Part shown: positions 1 to 8,499 of the stretch, piece by piece
Numbering within the stretch: position 1 is the first letter of the stretch
How the letters are laid out: each line of letters starts with the position of its first letter
NCBI GenBank assembly: GCA_046331705.1
Contig: JAXLQJ010000003.1
Location: forward strand, 62,001 to 126,000
Reading direction: 5' to 3'
DNA from: JADJOY01 sp046331705 [NCBI: bacterium]
GTDB taxonomy: Bacteria > JADJOY01
Length of the DNA stretch: 64,000 nucleotides
The notes under the pieces: generated by a model
Told to the model about the DNA's origin: nothing
What the model saw: only the letters and a program-made list of their open reading frames with translations
The model's database searches: none
Program-made: the position numbers and the translations under genes

Positions 1-1
1 G

Positions 2-1285
2 ACGTCGGCGTCCTATCCGTGGTCGTATGGACACTTCGTGAACGGCGTGTTCCGCACGGTCATGTCATACGACACCGAATGCACCCTCGGCTGCCCTCGG
101 GCGCAGCGTTTCTCCAACCCCAACGTGAGCTACAGCGGCTTCGCGACCGGAATCGCCGACCAGCGCGACAACCATCGCACCTTGAATTCGACGATGCCGA
201 TCGCCGCGAGCTTCCGCGTCGCGGTGCAGGCCGCCGATCGAGTGGGTGATCTCGACGGCGACAGCCAAGACGACGTCTTGGGTCCCGTGCCCAGCGCCTC
301 CGACGCTGTCGTGTCGCTCTCCTTGGGCGGACCCTTCGGCCATCCGAGCGGCTGGACCTCCGAAACCGACGGCGACGATGGCTGGTACGTGGGCGATTTC
401 ACCGGCGACGCCGTGACGGACGTGCTGCGGTTCGAATCGGGTGTGTGCGGTGCCCGGGTGCTCTTCTCCAACGGCACGGCGTTGGCGTCGACGTCACCCG
501 CAGGGTGCTGGACGGGCCTCGGTCGTGGCGATGATGGCTGGTACGTCGGCGATTTCGACGGCGACGGCCGCGACGACATCTTCCGCTACGTCGCCGGCAA
601 TTGCGGCGCCGACATGTTGCTCTCCGACGGGACCGCGTTCGTACGCGGCACCGTCGCCTGTTGGACGGGCCTCAACCATGGCGACGATCACTGGCGCGTG
701 GGTGACTTTGATGGCGACGGTCGCGACGACATCTTCCGTTTCCAATCCGGCATCTGTGGCGCGGACGTGTTGGTGTCCGATGGCACGTCGTTCGTACGTG
801 GAGCGATCGGCGGATGCTGGACCGGGCTCGGCCAGGGGGATGACGGCTGGTACGTCGGCGACTTCAACGGCGATGGACGGGACGACCTCTTTCGCTACAT
901 CGCCGGCAACTGTGGCGCCGACATGTTGCTCTCGAGCGGCACGGCGTTCGTGCGCGGCGCCGTCGATTGTTGGACGGGGCTCGGCCATGGAGACGACCAC
1001 TGGCGCGTGGGTGATTTCGACGGCGACGGACGCGACGACATCTTGCGCCTCGATGTCGGCAAGCCCGACGTTCTGCTTTCCAACGGTGACAGCTTCTGCC
1101 ACGACTGCGACGGCGACGGCCTCCTCAACAGCGACGACAACTGCCCGCGCGCCGCAAATCCCAACCAAGAGGACGGCGATCACGACGGCGTGGGCGATGC
1201 CTGCCTCCCGCGCTCGGTGTTCCGCGACGGCTTCGAAAACGGCGACCTCTCCGAGTGGTCCGGGTCGAGCGGCGACTCGACGTGA
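2..1285 (+). CDS. Secreted metzincin-type metalloprotease, C-terminal part (5' end outside window)
   Basis: The reading frame is open from the first bases of the window, so the gene is cut at its 5' end. The visible N-terminal part has a metzincin Met-turn (VMSYD) followed by a segment typical of secreted peptidyl-Asp or reprolysin-like endopeptidases ([10 protein letters not shown], then DNHRTLN). The zinc-binding HExxH helix would lie upstream and cannot be checked. Then come five FG-GAP/VCBS-like repeats of about 50 residues (W[YR]VGDF.GDG..D), a calcium-type thrombospondin-3 segment ([15 protein letters not shown]), and the terminal tail [17 protein letters not shown]. That tail recurs in three other secreted proteins of this window. 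Export is inferred from this architecture because the signal peptide is not visible. The protease call is good for the fold and uncertain for the exact family. Confidence 0.75.
   Translation, partial: TSASYPWSYGHFVNGVFRTVMSYDTECTLGCPRAQRFSNPNVSYSGFATGIADQRDNHRTLNSTMPIAASFRVAVQAADRVGDLDGDSQDDVLGPVPSASDAVVSLSLGGPFGHPSGWTSETDGDDGWYVGDFTGDAVTDVLRFESGVCGARVLFSNGTALASTSPAGCWTGLGRGDDGWYVGDFDGDGRDDIFRYVAGNCGADMLLSDGTAFVRGTVACWTGLNHGDDHWRVGDFDGDGRDDIFRFQSGICGADVLVSDGTSFVRGAIGGCWTGLGQGDDGWYVGDFNGDGRDDLFRYIAGNCGADMLLSSGTAFVRGAVDCWTGLGHGDDHWRVGDFDGDGRDDILRLDVGKPDVLLSNGDSFCHDCDGDGLLNSDDNCPRAANPNQEDGDHDGVGDACLPRSVFRDGFENGDLSEWSGSSGDST
529..1047 (+). repeat. Tandem duplication of a two-repeat FG-GAP unit, period 309 bp
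   Basis: Inside the metalloprotease, GTACGTCGGC occurs at 541 and again at 850, exactly 309 bp (103 codons) apart, and the surrounding codons match closely. Each unit holds one [11 protein letters not shown] and one HWRVGDF-type repeat, so the alternation arose by duplicating a pair. The second unit ends near 1047 where the last repeat diverges. Confidence 0.75.
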
Positions 1286-1352
1286 CTTGCCACGATCTCG
1301 AGGGGAATGCCTTTCCGACACACGACGTGAAGGAGATTCGCTTCTACAGCGG

Positions 1353-1800
1353 ATGACGCTCAGAGACGAGCAGCGAGAGCTGATCTTCTGCCGGGCCATG
1401 CAGGCGTTCCCAAGCGTCGACCTCGGCCTCAACCTCAGCGCCCCGATCGAATACGACGACTCGGCCGCCTGCGATCGAGTCGTGGTCGGATCCTGGAACG
1501 CGGATCACCCGTGCGTCGCCACGATCTCGGGTGCCAGCATCAGCGCCCGGTGCGACGTCGGGAAGTAACGCTGCGTCGGCCTCCAGAACGGCTTCGCCGA
1601 GTGCGTCTTCCAGGGCACCACTACGGTCACGATCGCCGGCACGACGAGCGAGGGGCCCGACGACAACGGGGTGACCCACGTGAATGCAAGCGACTCGCAG
1701 ATCGGCGCGCCCGTGACGAGGTGTCGATCGGAGTACGGCTACGATTCATCGCCCTGCATCCACCGACCGAACGGCACGCCGGTCACACCGAACGACGCCT
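1353..1800 (+). pseudogene. Degenerate small Cys-rich reading frame interrupted by TAA
   Basis: From ATG 1353 a 71-codon frame ends at TAA 1566-1568. The same frame then continues without a stop for about 75 more protein-like codons (CVGLQNGFAECVFQG, then Cys-containing sequence to about 1800), running into the 3' end of the convergent epimerase gene. The stretch is Cys-, Ser- and Thr-rich, like a small secreted protein. No family is recognised. It may be a gene broken by one nonsense mutation, a 71-residue gene plus chance open frame, or a decayed duplicate. Apart from this I see nothing in 1286-1782. Confidence 0.3.
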
Positions 1801-2802
1801 GCGCCGTCGCGCCGCGAGCTCGTGGAGATCACGCATCCACGCGCGCTTGCCGGTGGCCTCGGCGTACGGACGCGAATGGGCGAGCATGTAGGCGCGAGCC
1901 AGTCCCGCGAACGGGCGGATCAGGTGACGCGCCGGACCGACCAGCGCGCGAAGCTCGTCGAGATAGGTCTGGAAGCCGTGCTGCCGATAGCGAAGCAGCG
2001 CCTCGCTCTCGTCGCTCTCGAGCCAGTCGGAGTAGAACATCCGCTCGCCGAAGGCCGCGCGGGGAAGCGGTGCGATCCCGAGCACGCCGAGCGCCGCGTT
2101 GAAGAAGTCCCGGTAGTCCATGCGCGTCGCGGCGCCGCCACCGATGAGCAGGACCTGGCCGTCCAGATCGCTCCGTCCCACGGTGTTGGCGAGGGCGAGC
2201 GCCACGTCGCGCGGGTGGGTGAACTCGATGTGGACCTCGGGATGGAACTCGAAGAGGAACGGGCTCACGCTCGCGAGCGAGATGGGCGGCGCTGCGGCGA
2301 GACGGAAGATCACGTGCGGCAAACCCGAGTCACGAAGCAGCGTCTCGCACTCCACCTTGGTGCGGCTGTAGGTGTCTTCGGGGTGAAGGGGCTCGTCGGC
2401 TCGGCGCAGGCCGCGGTTCTCGCGGTTGCGGCCGTACGCGGCGGGCGTCGAGCAGAACACGATCGTGGGCGGCGGCACTCGGGTGCGGCAGGCGTCGACC
2501 AGGTTGCGCGTGCCGCCCACGTTCACCGCGAACGCCAGCGCCTCGTTCTCGTCGCTGACAGGCGGCAATACCGCAGCGAGGTGCAGCACGTGGCCGACAT
2601 CGCCGACGAGCTCGCGAACCAGGCTCGCGTCGCGAATGTCGCCGAAGCGCGCCGTGATCCCCGGGGCCGCGAAGCGCGCCGCCGTCTGGCGGGTCTTCTT
2701 CGAGTCGACGTCGAAGGCCACGACCTCGTGGCCGCGCTCGCGAAGCAATCCGACCGTGAATGCTCCGACGTTGCCACACGCACCGGTCACCAGCACTCGC
2801 AT
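1783..2802 (-). CDS. NAD-dependent epimerase/dehydratase (extended SDR)
   Basis: The 339-residue protein starts with a Rossmann nucleotide-binding motif (VTGACGNVGAF). It has Asp-Val-Asp after beta-2, DIRDAS after beta-3, and an extended-SDR active-site region with CSTPAAYG and YSRTK (Tyr-x3-Lys). It probably oxidises, reduces or epimerises a sugar or sterol-like substrate, which the sequence does not fix. The start at 2802 is preceded by GAGGA at a good distance. A longer in-frame start at 2841 would run into the upstream gene. It is the last gene of the minus-strand operon, 13 bp after the aminotransferase. The C-terminus is very Arg-rich. Confidence 0.8.
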   Translation of the reverse strand: MRVLVTGACGNVGAFTVGLLRERGHEVVAFDVDSKKTRQTAARFAAPGITARFGDIRDASLVRELVGDVGHVLHLAAVLPPVSDENEALAFAVNVGGTRNLVDACRTRVPPPTIVFCSTPAAYGRNRENRGLRRADEPLHPEDTYSRTKVECETLLRDSGLPHVIFRLAAAPPISLASVSPFLFEFHPEVHIEFTHPRDVALALANTVGRSDLDGQVLLIGGGAATRMDYRDFFNAALGVLGIAPLPRAAFGERMFYSDWLESDESEALLRYRQHGFQTYLDELRALVGPARHLIRPFAGLARAYMLAHSRPYAEATGKRAWMRDLHELAARRRRRRSV

Positions 2803-2815
2803 GCGCTCGTCCTCG

Positions 2816-4126
2816 TCATTCCGTGGCGAGGGCGCGCGCAACGTCGCGAAACGCCCACAAGGTGTGCTCGATCTCGCGCTCGCCGTGGGCCGCCGACACG
2901 AAGAACTTCTCGTGCGCCTTCACGACACCGCGTTCGAGCAGCAGCTCGGTGAAGCGCATGCGCTTGAACACGTCGGCGGCGAGCGAGCTGCGGTGATCGT
3001 GGACCGGTTGGTCGGTGAACCACGCTTCGAAGCACGACGGCTCGCCAGTCACCTGCACGGGCACGCCCACGTCGGCGAACGCTTCCCGCAGGCCCTCCAT
3101 GAGGCGCCTACCGGTGGATTCGATGCGCGCGTACACGCCCGGTTTCTCGAGCTCGGTGAGACAGGCGAGCGCAGCGGTGGCGGAGATGGGATTGGCGCTG
3201 AAGGTGCCGCTCGCCATGACGTAGGGCTCGCCGGCGAACTTCCGGAGCGGATTGGCGAAGCGCATGTAGCGCTCGGCGCCGCAGAGCACGCCGATCGGGT
3301 GGCCGCCCGAGATGCTCTTGCCCAGCGCACAGAGATCGGGGACGACACCGTAGCGCTCCTGCGCGCCACCGAGCGCCAAGCGAAAGCCCGTCACGACCTC
3401 GTCGAACACGAACGGGACGTCGAGGGCGCGCGTGACGTCGCGCAAGCCGGCGAGGAATCCTGGGCGCGGCGGGAACGTGCGCTGGAGCGGCTCGACGATG
3501 ACGCACGCCACGTCGTCGCGATGCTGCTCGAGGATCCGCACCGCCGCGTCGAGATCGTTCCACGGCGCGATCAGCACCTGCTCGCGGGTGGTGTCGGGGA
3601 TGCCGTCCGAATTGGGCACGGCGCGCGGGTAGTCGGGTAGCTCGTGGGTCCACTGGTTGCTCATGAGCGACCACTCGCCCATGCCGTGGTAAGCGCCCTC
3701 GAATTTGAGCACCTTCGTGCGACCGGTATAGGCGCGGGCGATTCGCACGGCGTAGCCGGTGGCGTCCGTGCCCGAGCACTGGAAGAGCACCTGCTCGGCG
3801 CACGGCACCCGCGCCACGATCCGGCGCGCCAGCTCCACCGGCGGCTCGCTCAGGATCAAGTACGTGGTGCCGCCGGCGAGACGATCGCGCACCGCGGCGG
3901 TCACCGCGGGATGCGCGTGGCCGAGCACCATCGGCCCCGAGCCGAGCAGATAATCCACGTATTCGTTGCCGCTCAGATCCCAGAGCCGCGGCCCCTCGGC
4001 GCGCTGCACCACGAACATGAGCTCGTTGCGGATCGAGGTGCTGCGAAGACCGGTGGGGATGAGCCGGTTCGCATCCTCGACCAACGCCGTCTCCCGGGCG
4101 CTGCGTGGCTTGCGCACGTAGCTCAC
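2816..4126 (-). CDS. Class III PLP-dependent aminotransferase (glutamate-1-semialdehyde aminomutase-like)
   Basis: The 436-residue protein is a fold-type I aminotransferase with a substrate loop (GSGPMVLGHAHPAV), the PLP-binding Asp segment FDEVVTGFR, and the Schiff-base lysine in ALGKSISGGHPIG. It resembles HemL-like enzymes, but the neighbours are not haem genes. The substrate is therefore more likely an amino group in a specialised or lipid-linked metabolite made by this operon (inference). Translation starts at GTG 4126, whose GTGA overlaps the sulfotransferase stop by 4 bp, implying translational coupling. Confidence 0.85.
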   Translation of the reverse strand: MSYVRKPRSARETALVEDANRLIPTGLRSTSIRNELMFVVQRAEGPRLWDLSGNEYVDYLLGSGPMVLGHAHPAVTAAVRDRLAGGTTYLILSEPPVELARRIVARVPCAEQVLFQCSGTDATGYAVRIARAYTGRTKVLKFEGAYHGMGEWSLMSNQWTHELPDYPRAVPNSDGIPDTTREQVLIAPWNDLDAAVRILEQHRDDVACVIVEPLQRTFPPRPGFLAGLRDVTRALDVPFVFDEVVTGFRLALGGAQERYGVVPDLCALGKSISGGHPIGVLCGAERYMRFANPLRKFAGEPYVMASGTFSANPISATAALACLTELEKPGVYARIESTGRRLMEGLREAFADVGVPVQVTGEPSCFEAWFTDQPVHDHRSSLAADVFKRMRFTELLLERGVVKAHEKFFVSAAHGEREIEHTLWAFRDVARALATE

Positions 4127-5364
4127 GAGCCCACCCCCCGCCCCTTCTCGCGCTCGATGCCCAAGGCATCCATGTAGGGGCCGAAGCGCTCGTGGATCTG
4201 CTCGCGGGTGATGCCGTAGTCGACGCCCTGGTATTGGTGCTTGCCGTGCTTCCCGGGCGGATGGGATCGCTGGTGCTGCTCGAGCGCCGCGCGACCCGCC
4301 TCCGAAAGCGGCTGTCCCCAATGGGCGAGTGCCTTCTCCGCGGTGCCGACCGGATCGCGCATGAAGTCGCGGAAATGGACGTCGTAGAAGCGATCGGGGT
4401 GACGCTGCCGCGCCGCCAGCGCGCGCTCGGCGGCGACCGCCCACACTTCCATCTGGTGAAGGGCGACCTCGCGGCGCGGCGCTTCGCGCTCCTGCAGCTT
4501 CCGAAAATGGGTGCAGAGGCTCACGTACGAGTCGAGGATCGCCGCCGGATCGCGATGGGTCTGGATGATGCACGCGTCGGGGTAGACCTCGAGCAGCGCG
4601 TCGATGTGCCGGATGTGCACCGGATACTTGAGCAACCAGCGCTTGCCGCGCTCGTTGGCGCCGATGATCTGCAGCAAGCGACGGTGGCGCCGATACGAGC
4701 CCACGTGGTCGCGCGAGCCGTACCACGCCGCGTAGGTGGGCACGTGGTTGCCGACCTCGAAGCAATCGTCCGTGAAGCTCTGCGCCAGGAGGTGCCGGCA
4801 CTCCTCGGGGCCGCCGGCGGTGATGTGGTGGATCGCCTCCAATCCCTCACCGAGGCCATACATCATCGCCAGCTCGCCGCGCGCGGCCCAGTAGTCCCGA
4901 CGCATCTGCCAGGTGTGTCGCGGCGGACGCGGCTGCACGTGGGTGGCGAGGAAGAACTCGAGACACTGGGTGTCCGGATTCGCGCCCATCAAGTAGTGGA
5001 GCGCTGTGCTGCCGGTGCGCACGATGCCGGTGATGACGAGCGGGCGCTCGATGGGCACAGCGTGGAATTCGGGGTGCTCCTTCCACCATTTGTTCGAGAG
5101 CAGCCGGTTGGTGAGCAGACCCACCACCTGGTACTCGGCGAGCCATCGGCCCAGCGGGTGCAACCGCGATTCGTCGTCGTACGAGCCCATCAAGATCTCG
5201 AAGGGCTCGCGATAGTCGGTGTCGCCGAAATCGTCGTAGCCGCTGGCTACGCGGATGGCCTTCTCGTGCAGCTCGTCGACGCGCTGGCGCCACGGCTTCA
5301 CGCGCTTCTCGAATACTTTCCAGATCGGCAGCGTCGCCGACCTCTGGATCAGGTCCATGATCAC
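4123..5364 (-). CDS. PAPS-dependent sulfotransferase family protein
   Basis: The 413-residue protein carries both PAPS-binding motifs of the Sulfotransfer_3-like family. A 5'-phosphosulfate loop (GIVRTGSTALHYLM) lies near residue 100. A 3'-phosphate segment (THRDPAAILDSYVSL) comes later, with a strand-like LLKYPVHI just before it. It should transfer sulfate from PAPS to a hydroxyl of an unidentified acceptor. Start GTG 5364 overlaps the SDR stop (GTGA), and GGAG sits 8 bp upstream. ATG 5358 is the alternative. It lies between SDR and aminotransferase genes in one operon. Such proteins are common beside SDR genes in lipid-metabolising bacteria. Confidence 0.85.
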   Translation of the reverse strand: MIMDLIQRSATLPIWKVFEKRVKPWRQRVDELHEKAIRVASGYDDFGDTDYREPFEILMGSYDDESRLHPLGRWLAEYQVVGLLTNRLLSNKWWKEHPEFHAVPIERPLVITGIVRTGSTALHYLMGANPDTQCLEFFLATHVQPRPPRHTWQMRRDYWAARGELAMMYGLGEGLEAIHHITAGGPEECRHLLAQSFTDDCFEVGNHVPTYAAWYGSRDHVGSYRRHRRLLQIIGANERGKRWLLKYPVHIRHIDALLEVYPDACIIQTHRDPAAILDSYVSLCTHFRKLQEREAPRREVALHQMEVWAVAAERALAARQRHPDRFYDVHFRDFMRDPVGTAEKALAHWGQPLSEAGRAALEQHQRSHPPGKHGKHQYQGVDYGITREQIHERFGPYMDALGIEREKGRGVGS

Positions 5365-6185
5365 GGGGCGATCTCCAGTGGCACGGCGCTGGCCTCGAGC
5401 TGCCGCGCGGTGAGATGGTCGACGAGCGCGGGAAGGACGCGACGCAAGCCGAGCAGCAAGCGGTTGCCGGAGGGGAACACGATGCACGCTCGATTGCGCG
5501 CGACACCGCGCAAGATGGCGCGCGCGGCGGCGGTGGGCGTGATGGGGCGGATCGGCGCCGCCTCGACGGTGGCGCGGTAATCGTATCGACCGATCGGTTC
5601 GGCGGCGTCGAAGATGCCGGTGGCGACCAGTCCGGGGCACGCCACCGAGACCCGCACGCCGTAGCGGCGCGCTTCCGCGCGCAGCGCCAGACTGAAGCCG
5701 ACCACCGCGTGCTTGGACGCCGTGTAGACGCTCGACCAGGGCACCGGCATGAGCCCCGCCGAGGACGCGGTGTTCACGACGTGACCGTGGCGCTGGCGAC
5801 GCATCACGCGGCACGCCGCACGCGAACCGTGGATCACGGCCAACGTGTTGACGCGCATCATCTTCTCGATCGCGGCCTCGCTCATGTCGGCGAGCTCGCC
5901 GCCGGCCACGATGCCCGCGTTGTTGAAGAGGAGATCGAGGCGACCGCGCCGCGCGGCGTGGTCCTCGATCGCGGCGCCGTAGGCGCGGGAGTCGGCGAGA
6001 TCGAGCACCAGCGGCTCGAACGTCGGGCTCGCGAGCCGGGCCGCGGTCGCAGCGAGACCCGCCGAGTCGCGATCGATGCCGAGCACGAGGACGCCGCGCG
6101 CCACCAGCTCGCTCGCGAGCGCGGCGCCGATCCCCGAGGCCACCCCGCTCACGATCGCCACCCGCCCCGCAAGGTCGCTCGTCAC
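5361..6185 (-). CDS. Short-chain dehydrogenase/reductase
   Basis: The 274-residue classical SDR has the TGxxxGIG-type cofactor loop (SGVASGIGAAL), Asp at the end of beta-2 (GIDRD, NAD preference likely), NNAG, catalytic Ser in NTASSAG, and YTASK. A C-terminal extension with a hydrophobic stretch (NRACIVFPSGNRLLLGLRRVL) resembles that of the second SDR in the window, so the two look like paralogues that may contact membrane or lipid substrates (inference). It starts at GTG 6185 and is first in a four-gene operon, divergent from the TetR gene 93 bp away. Confidence 0.85.
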   Translation of the reverse strand: MTSDLAGRVAIVSGVASGIGAALASELVARGVLVLGIDRDSAGLAATAARLASPTFEPLVLDLADSRAYGAAIEDHAARRGRLDLLFNNAGIVAGGELADMSEAAIEKMMRVNTLAVIHGSRAACRVMRRQRHGHVVNTASSAGLMPVPWSSVYTASKHAVVGFSLALRAEARRYGVRVSVACPGLVATGIFDAAEPIGRYDYRATVEAAPIRPITPTAAARAILRGVARNRACIVFPSGNRLLLGLRRVLPALVDHLTARQLEASAVPLEIAP

Positions 6186-6231
6186 GCACCCCTCGCCGCT
6201 TCTTCCCGACGTGAACGACTGGACGCTTTAG

Positions 6232-6245
6232 TTAACACTTGTTAA
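6232..6245. promoter_or_regulatory. Candidate TetR operator between the divergent SDR operon and TetR gene
   Basis: TTAACA-CT-TGTTAA is a perfect 6-bp inverted repeat with a 2-bp spacer, flanked by a further GTTAAC. It is the only AT-rich patch in the divergent intergenic region. It sits 47 bp from the SDR start and 33 bp from the TetR start, where a regulator could block both promoters. The symmetry is seen directly; the assignment to this TetR protein is inference. Confidence 0.55.
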
Positions 6246-6277
6246 CACTAGCTCGCAAGCCGAGAGGAAGAGCCCTC

Positions 6278-6916
6278 GTGACTACTCACCCCCTCCACGA
6301 CGCCGACAAGCTCAAGACCAAGTACCGGTTGCTGGAGGTCGCGGCCCGCCACATCGCGCTTCACGGCGTCGCCGCCACCTCGCTGCGGGCGATCGCCGCC
6401 GAAGCCGGCGTGAGCGCCGCCGCCATCTATCGCCACTACCCCGGCGGCAAGGCGGATCTCCACGCGGCCACCCTCGGCATGGTCGCGGAGGCGGTCGCAC
6501 GGCTGGTGTGGGAAGAGCCGATGCACGAAGAGCCGCTCGCGGAAGCGCTGGTCCGGCGCGTGGCACTCTTCTGGGACTTCTGCGCCGAGCACGGCGCCAT
6601 CGCCGCGTTGGTGGTGCGCGAGAACGTCACGGGTGGTCCCGACGGGCCGTCACCGTTCCTCGGCGAGCACCTCGCCGCGATCGCCGAGCTGCGCAAGCTC
6701 CTCGAGCGAGCCATCGCCGCCGGAGAGCTGCGCTCCGTCAACGTGTCGTCGTTCCTCTTCTGGGTGACGACGTACGTGACCAGCTTTCACGGGTGCCGGG
6801 CCCTTCGCGACGCGGTGTGGACGAAGCGCGATCTCGGCCGCGCGCGACAGACCTTTCTGGAAGCGGTCCGCGCCGAGCTCACGCCGCCGACGCGTGCCCC
6901 GCGTCGCAGGCGCTGA
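6278..6916 (+). CDS. TetR/AcrR-family transcriptional regulator
   Basis: The protein has about 212 residues from GTG 6278, chosen because GAGGA lies 9 bp upstream. A TTG at 6239 would fall inside the candidate operator. The N-terminal helix-turn-helix is clear (TSLRAIAAEAGVSAAAIYRHYPGGKADL). It is followed by an all-helical ligand domain resembling the WHG-type TetR C-terminal region. It probably represses itself and the divergent SDR-sulfotransferase-aminotransferase-epimerase operon. The inducer is unknown. Confidence 0.85.
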   Translation: MTTHPLHDADKLKTKYRLLEVAARHIALHGVAATSLRAIAAEAGVSAAAIYRHYPGGKADLHAATLGMVAEAVARLVWEEPMHEEPLAEALVRRVALFWDFCAEHGAIAALVVRENVTGGPDGPSPFLGEHLAAIAELRKLLERAIAAGELRSVNVSSFLFWVTTYVTSFHGCRALRDAVWTKRDLGRARQTFLEAVRAELTPPTRAPRRRR

Positions 6917-7526
6917 CGTGGCCATCGCACATTCGGCGCTCGCCGCGCTCGCGCTCCCTTCTTTCGACGACGTGCTGCCCGCGGCGTTTCGCCGCGACCT
7001 CGGGCTCGATCCGGCGACGCAGTACGGCGTCGCCTGTCGCGACGTACCGCGAGCCATCGCAGACGCGGAAGCGCTCGGTGGGGGCCCCTTCCTGCGCGCT
7101 CGCGTGTCGCCGCCCCACTGGACCGAACGTGGCGTGCGTCGTCGCGCGCACCTCGACTTCGCCCTCGGCTATTGCGACGACGTGCAGCTCGAATTCCTCG
7201 GTCCGGGGAAAGGTACGCGCTTCTACGCCGACGCCCTCGGTGACGCCGACACGATTCTTCACCACGTCGGCGTCTACCAGCGCGGCCTCGCGTCGCTCAC
7301 CGAACGCCTGGAACGCGCGGGTCACGTCACCGTGGTCTCTGGCGGCGTGCGCCTCGGCCCGCTGGCGCGCTTCCAGTTCCGCTACTTCGACACCCGCGCC
7401 GCACTCGGCATCTACCTCGAGATCCTCGACTTCGCCTGGCTCGGTGATCATCCGATTCCGATGCGCCCGTTCATCGAGCGCGCCGCACGCCTTCGATCAC
7501 CGCGCTTCCGGGCTGCGCCGCGGTGA
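6894..7526 (+). CDS. VOC-family (glyoxalase/dioxygenase fold) protein
   Basis: The 210-residue protein has a vicinal-oxygen-chelate pattern. A conserved HLDFALGYCDDVQLEFLGPG segment lies mid-protein, and the second half contains HHVGVY and YFDTRAALGIYLEILD. This is the His/Glu-bearing layout of Glyoxalase_4-like proteins. It overlaps the TetR 3' end by 23 bp from the first start; a GTG at 6918, just after the TetR stop, is an equal candidate. It may act on the product of the adjacent SDR genes, but the substrate cannot be told. It converges on the next SDR with 18 bp between stops. Confidence 0.7.
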   Translation: MPRVAGADVAIAHSALAALALPSFDDVLPAAFRRDLGLDPATQYGVACRDVPRAIADAEALGGGPFLRARVSPPHWTERGVRRRAHLDFALGYCDDVQLEFLGPGKGTRFYADALGDADTILHHVGVYQRGLASLTERLERAGHVTVVSGGVRLGPLARFQFRYFDTRAALGIYLEILDFAWLGDHPIPMRPFIERAARLRSPRFRAAPR

Positions 7527-7544
7527 AACCTGACGCGACGGCAA

Positions 7545-8375
7545 TCAGCTTGGACGGCTTCCGAAGCGAACGCGCATCTGGCCGGCGACGAACGATCCCA
7601 GTCGCCCGGTTACGAATCGGGGGAAGAAGCGGTAGAGCCACCACGAAGCGACGGCACCGGCGGTGACGGTGATGATCGCGCGGTTGCGCTCGACGCCGCG
7701 CAGGATCACCCGGGCACACACGTCCGCGGGGCAGAGGCGGAAGAGCGGATCGGCGAGCATCTTCTCCTTGTCGAGGTGAAGCCACGTGAGCGAGTGCTTG
7801 ATGGGCGTGTCGATCAGCCCCGGGCACACGGCGCTCACCTTCACACCGAGCGCGGCTCCCTCGCCTCGCAGCGAAGTCGAGAGCCCCACGACCGCGTGCT
7901 TGGTGGTGGCATAGGCCGCCGCGCCAGGCGTCGGCACCAACCCGGCTAGCGATGCGGTGTTCACGATGTGGCCGGTGCCGCGCTCGACCATCCGCGGATA
8001 CGCCGCGGCGATTCCGTGCACCACGCCGTGGAGATTCACCTCCAAGAGCCGCTTCCACTGGGCGAGCGTCATGTCGCGCACCTCGCCGAAGAGCGCGATG
8101 CCGGCGTTGTTGAAGAGGTAGTCGAGCCGCCCATCGCTGGCGTAAGTCCCGGCGATCAGCTCCTCCACCTGCACGGCGTCGGCCACGTCCACCCGCGCGG
8201 CGCGCGCGCGGCCGCCGCTGGCGACGATTGCTGCCGCGGCGGCATCCGCCTTGGCGCCGTCGACGTCCGCGATGACGACCTGGGCACCCCGCTGCGCCAG
8301 CTCCTGCACCACCGCCAGCCCGATCCCCGAGGCGCCACCGGTCACGATCGCGACTCGATCCTGAAATGCGCTCAT
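7545..8375 (-). CDS. Short-chain dehydrogenase/reductase (second copy)
   Basis: The 276-residue classical SDR has TGGASGIGLAV, Asp-Val-Asp after beta-2, NNAG, NTASLAG, and the catalytic Tyr-x3-Lys in YATTKH. A C-terminal hydrophobic stretch (TAGAVASWWLYRFFPRFV) suggests membrane association. It parallels the SDR at 5361-6185 throughout its length, so the pair is probably an old duplication. ATG 8375 is chosen because GGAGA lies 7 bp upstream, although a GTG directly precedes it. It lies downstream of the phytoene-desaturase-like gene on the same strand, 124 bp away. Confidence 0.85.
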   Translation of the reverse strand: MSAFQDRVAIVTGGASGIGLAVVQELAQRGAQVVIADVDGAKADAAAAAIVASGGRARAARVDVADAVQVEELIAGTYASDGRLDYLFNNAGIALFGEVRDMTLAQWKRLLEVNLHGVVHGIAAAYPRMVERGTGHIVNTASLAGLVPTPGAAAYATTKHAVVGLSTSLRGEGAALGVKVSAVCPGLIDTPIKHSLTWLHLDKEKMLADPLFRLCPADVCARVILRGVERNRAIITVTAGAVASWWLYRFFPRFVTGRLGSFVAGQMRVRFGSRPS

Positions 8376-8499
8376 CACCCGTTCTCCGTATCCACGCGCA
8401 TCCTCGCGCGCCTATGAATCCGCAAGATTCACGAGCGGGAACCTGCGGCCGCGACGGAGCGCGGCCCTCCATGCTTCTTGCCGCACCACCGCGCGCCGC

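Noticed and set aside
441-1568. Long alternate-frame open reading frame across the metalloprotease repeats
   Set aside because: It is an out-of-phase shadow of the GC-rich FG-GAP repeats, with Ala/Thr/Arg-rich low-complexity translation. Only its last 71 codons after 1353 were kept as a separate weak observation.
2816-6189. Very long minus-strand frames that would fuse the aminotransferase or sulfotransferase with upstream sequence
   Set aside because: The N-terminal parts are Arg/Ala-rich shadows of the upstream genes; real starts are fixed by GTGA overlaps and Shine-Dalgarno sequences.
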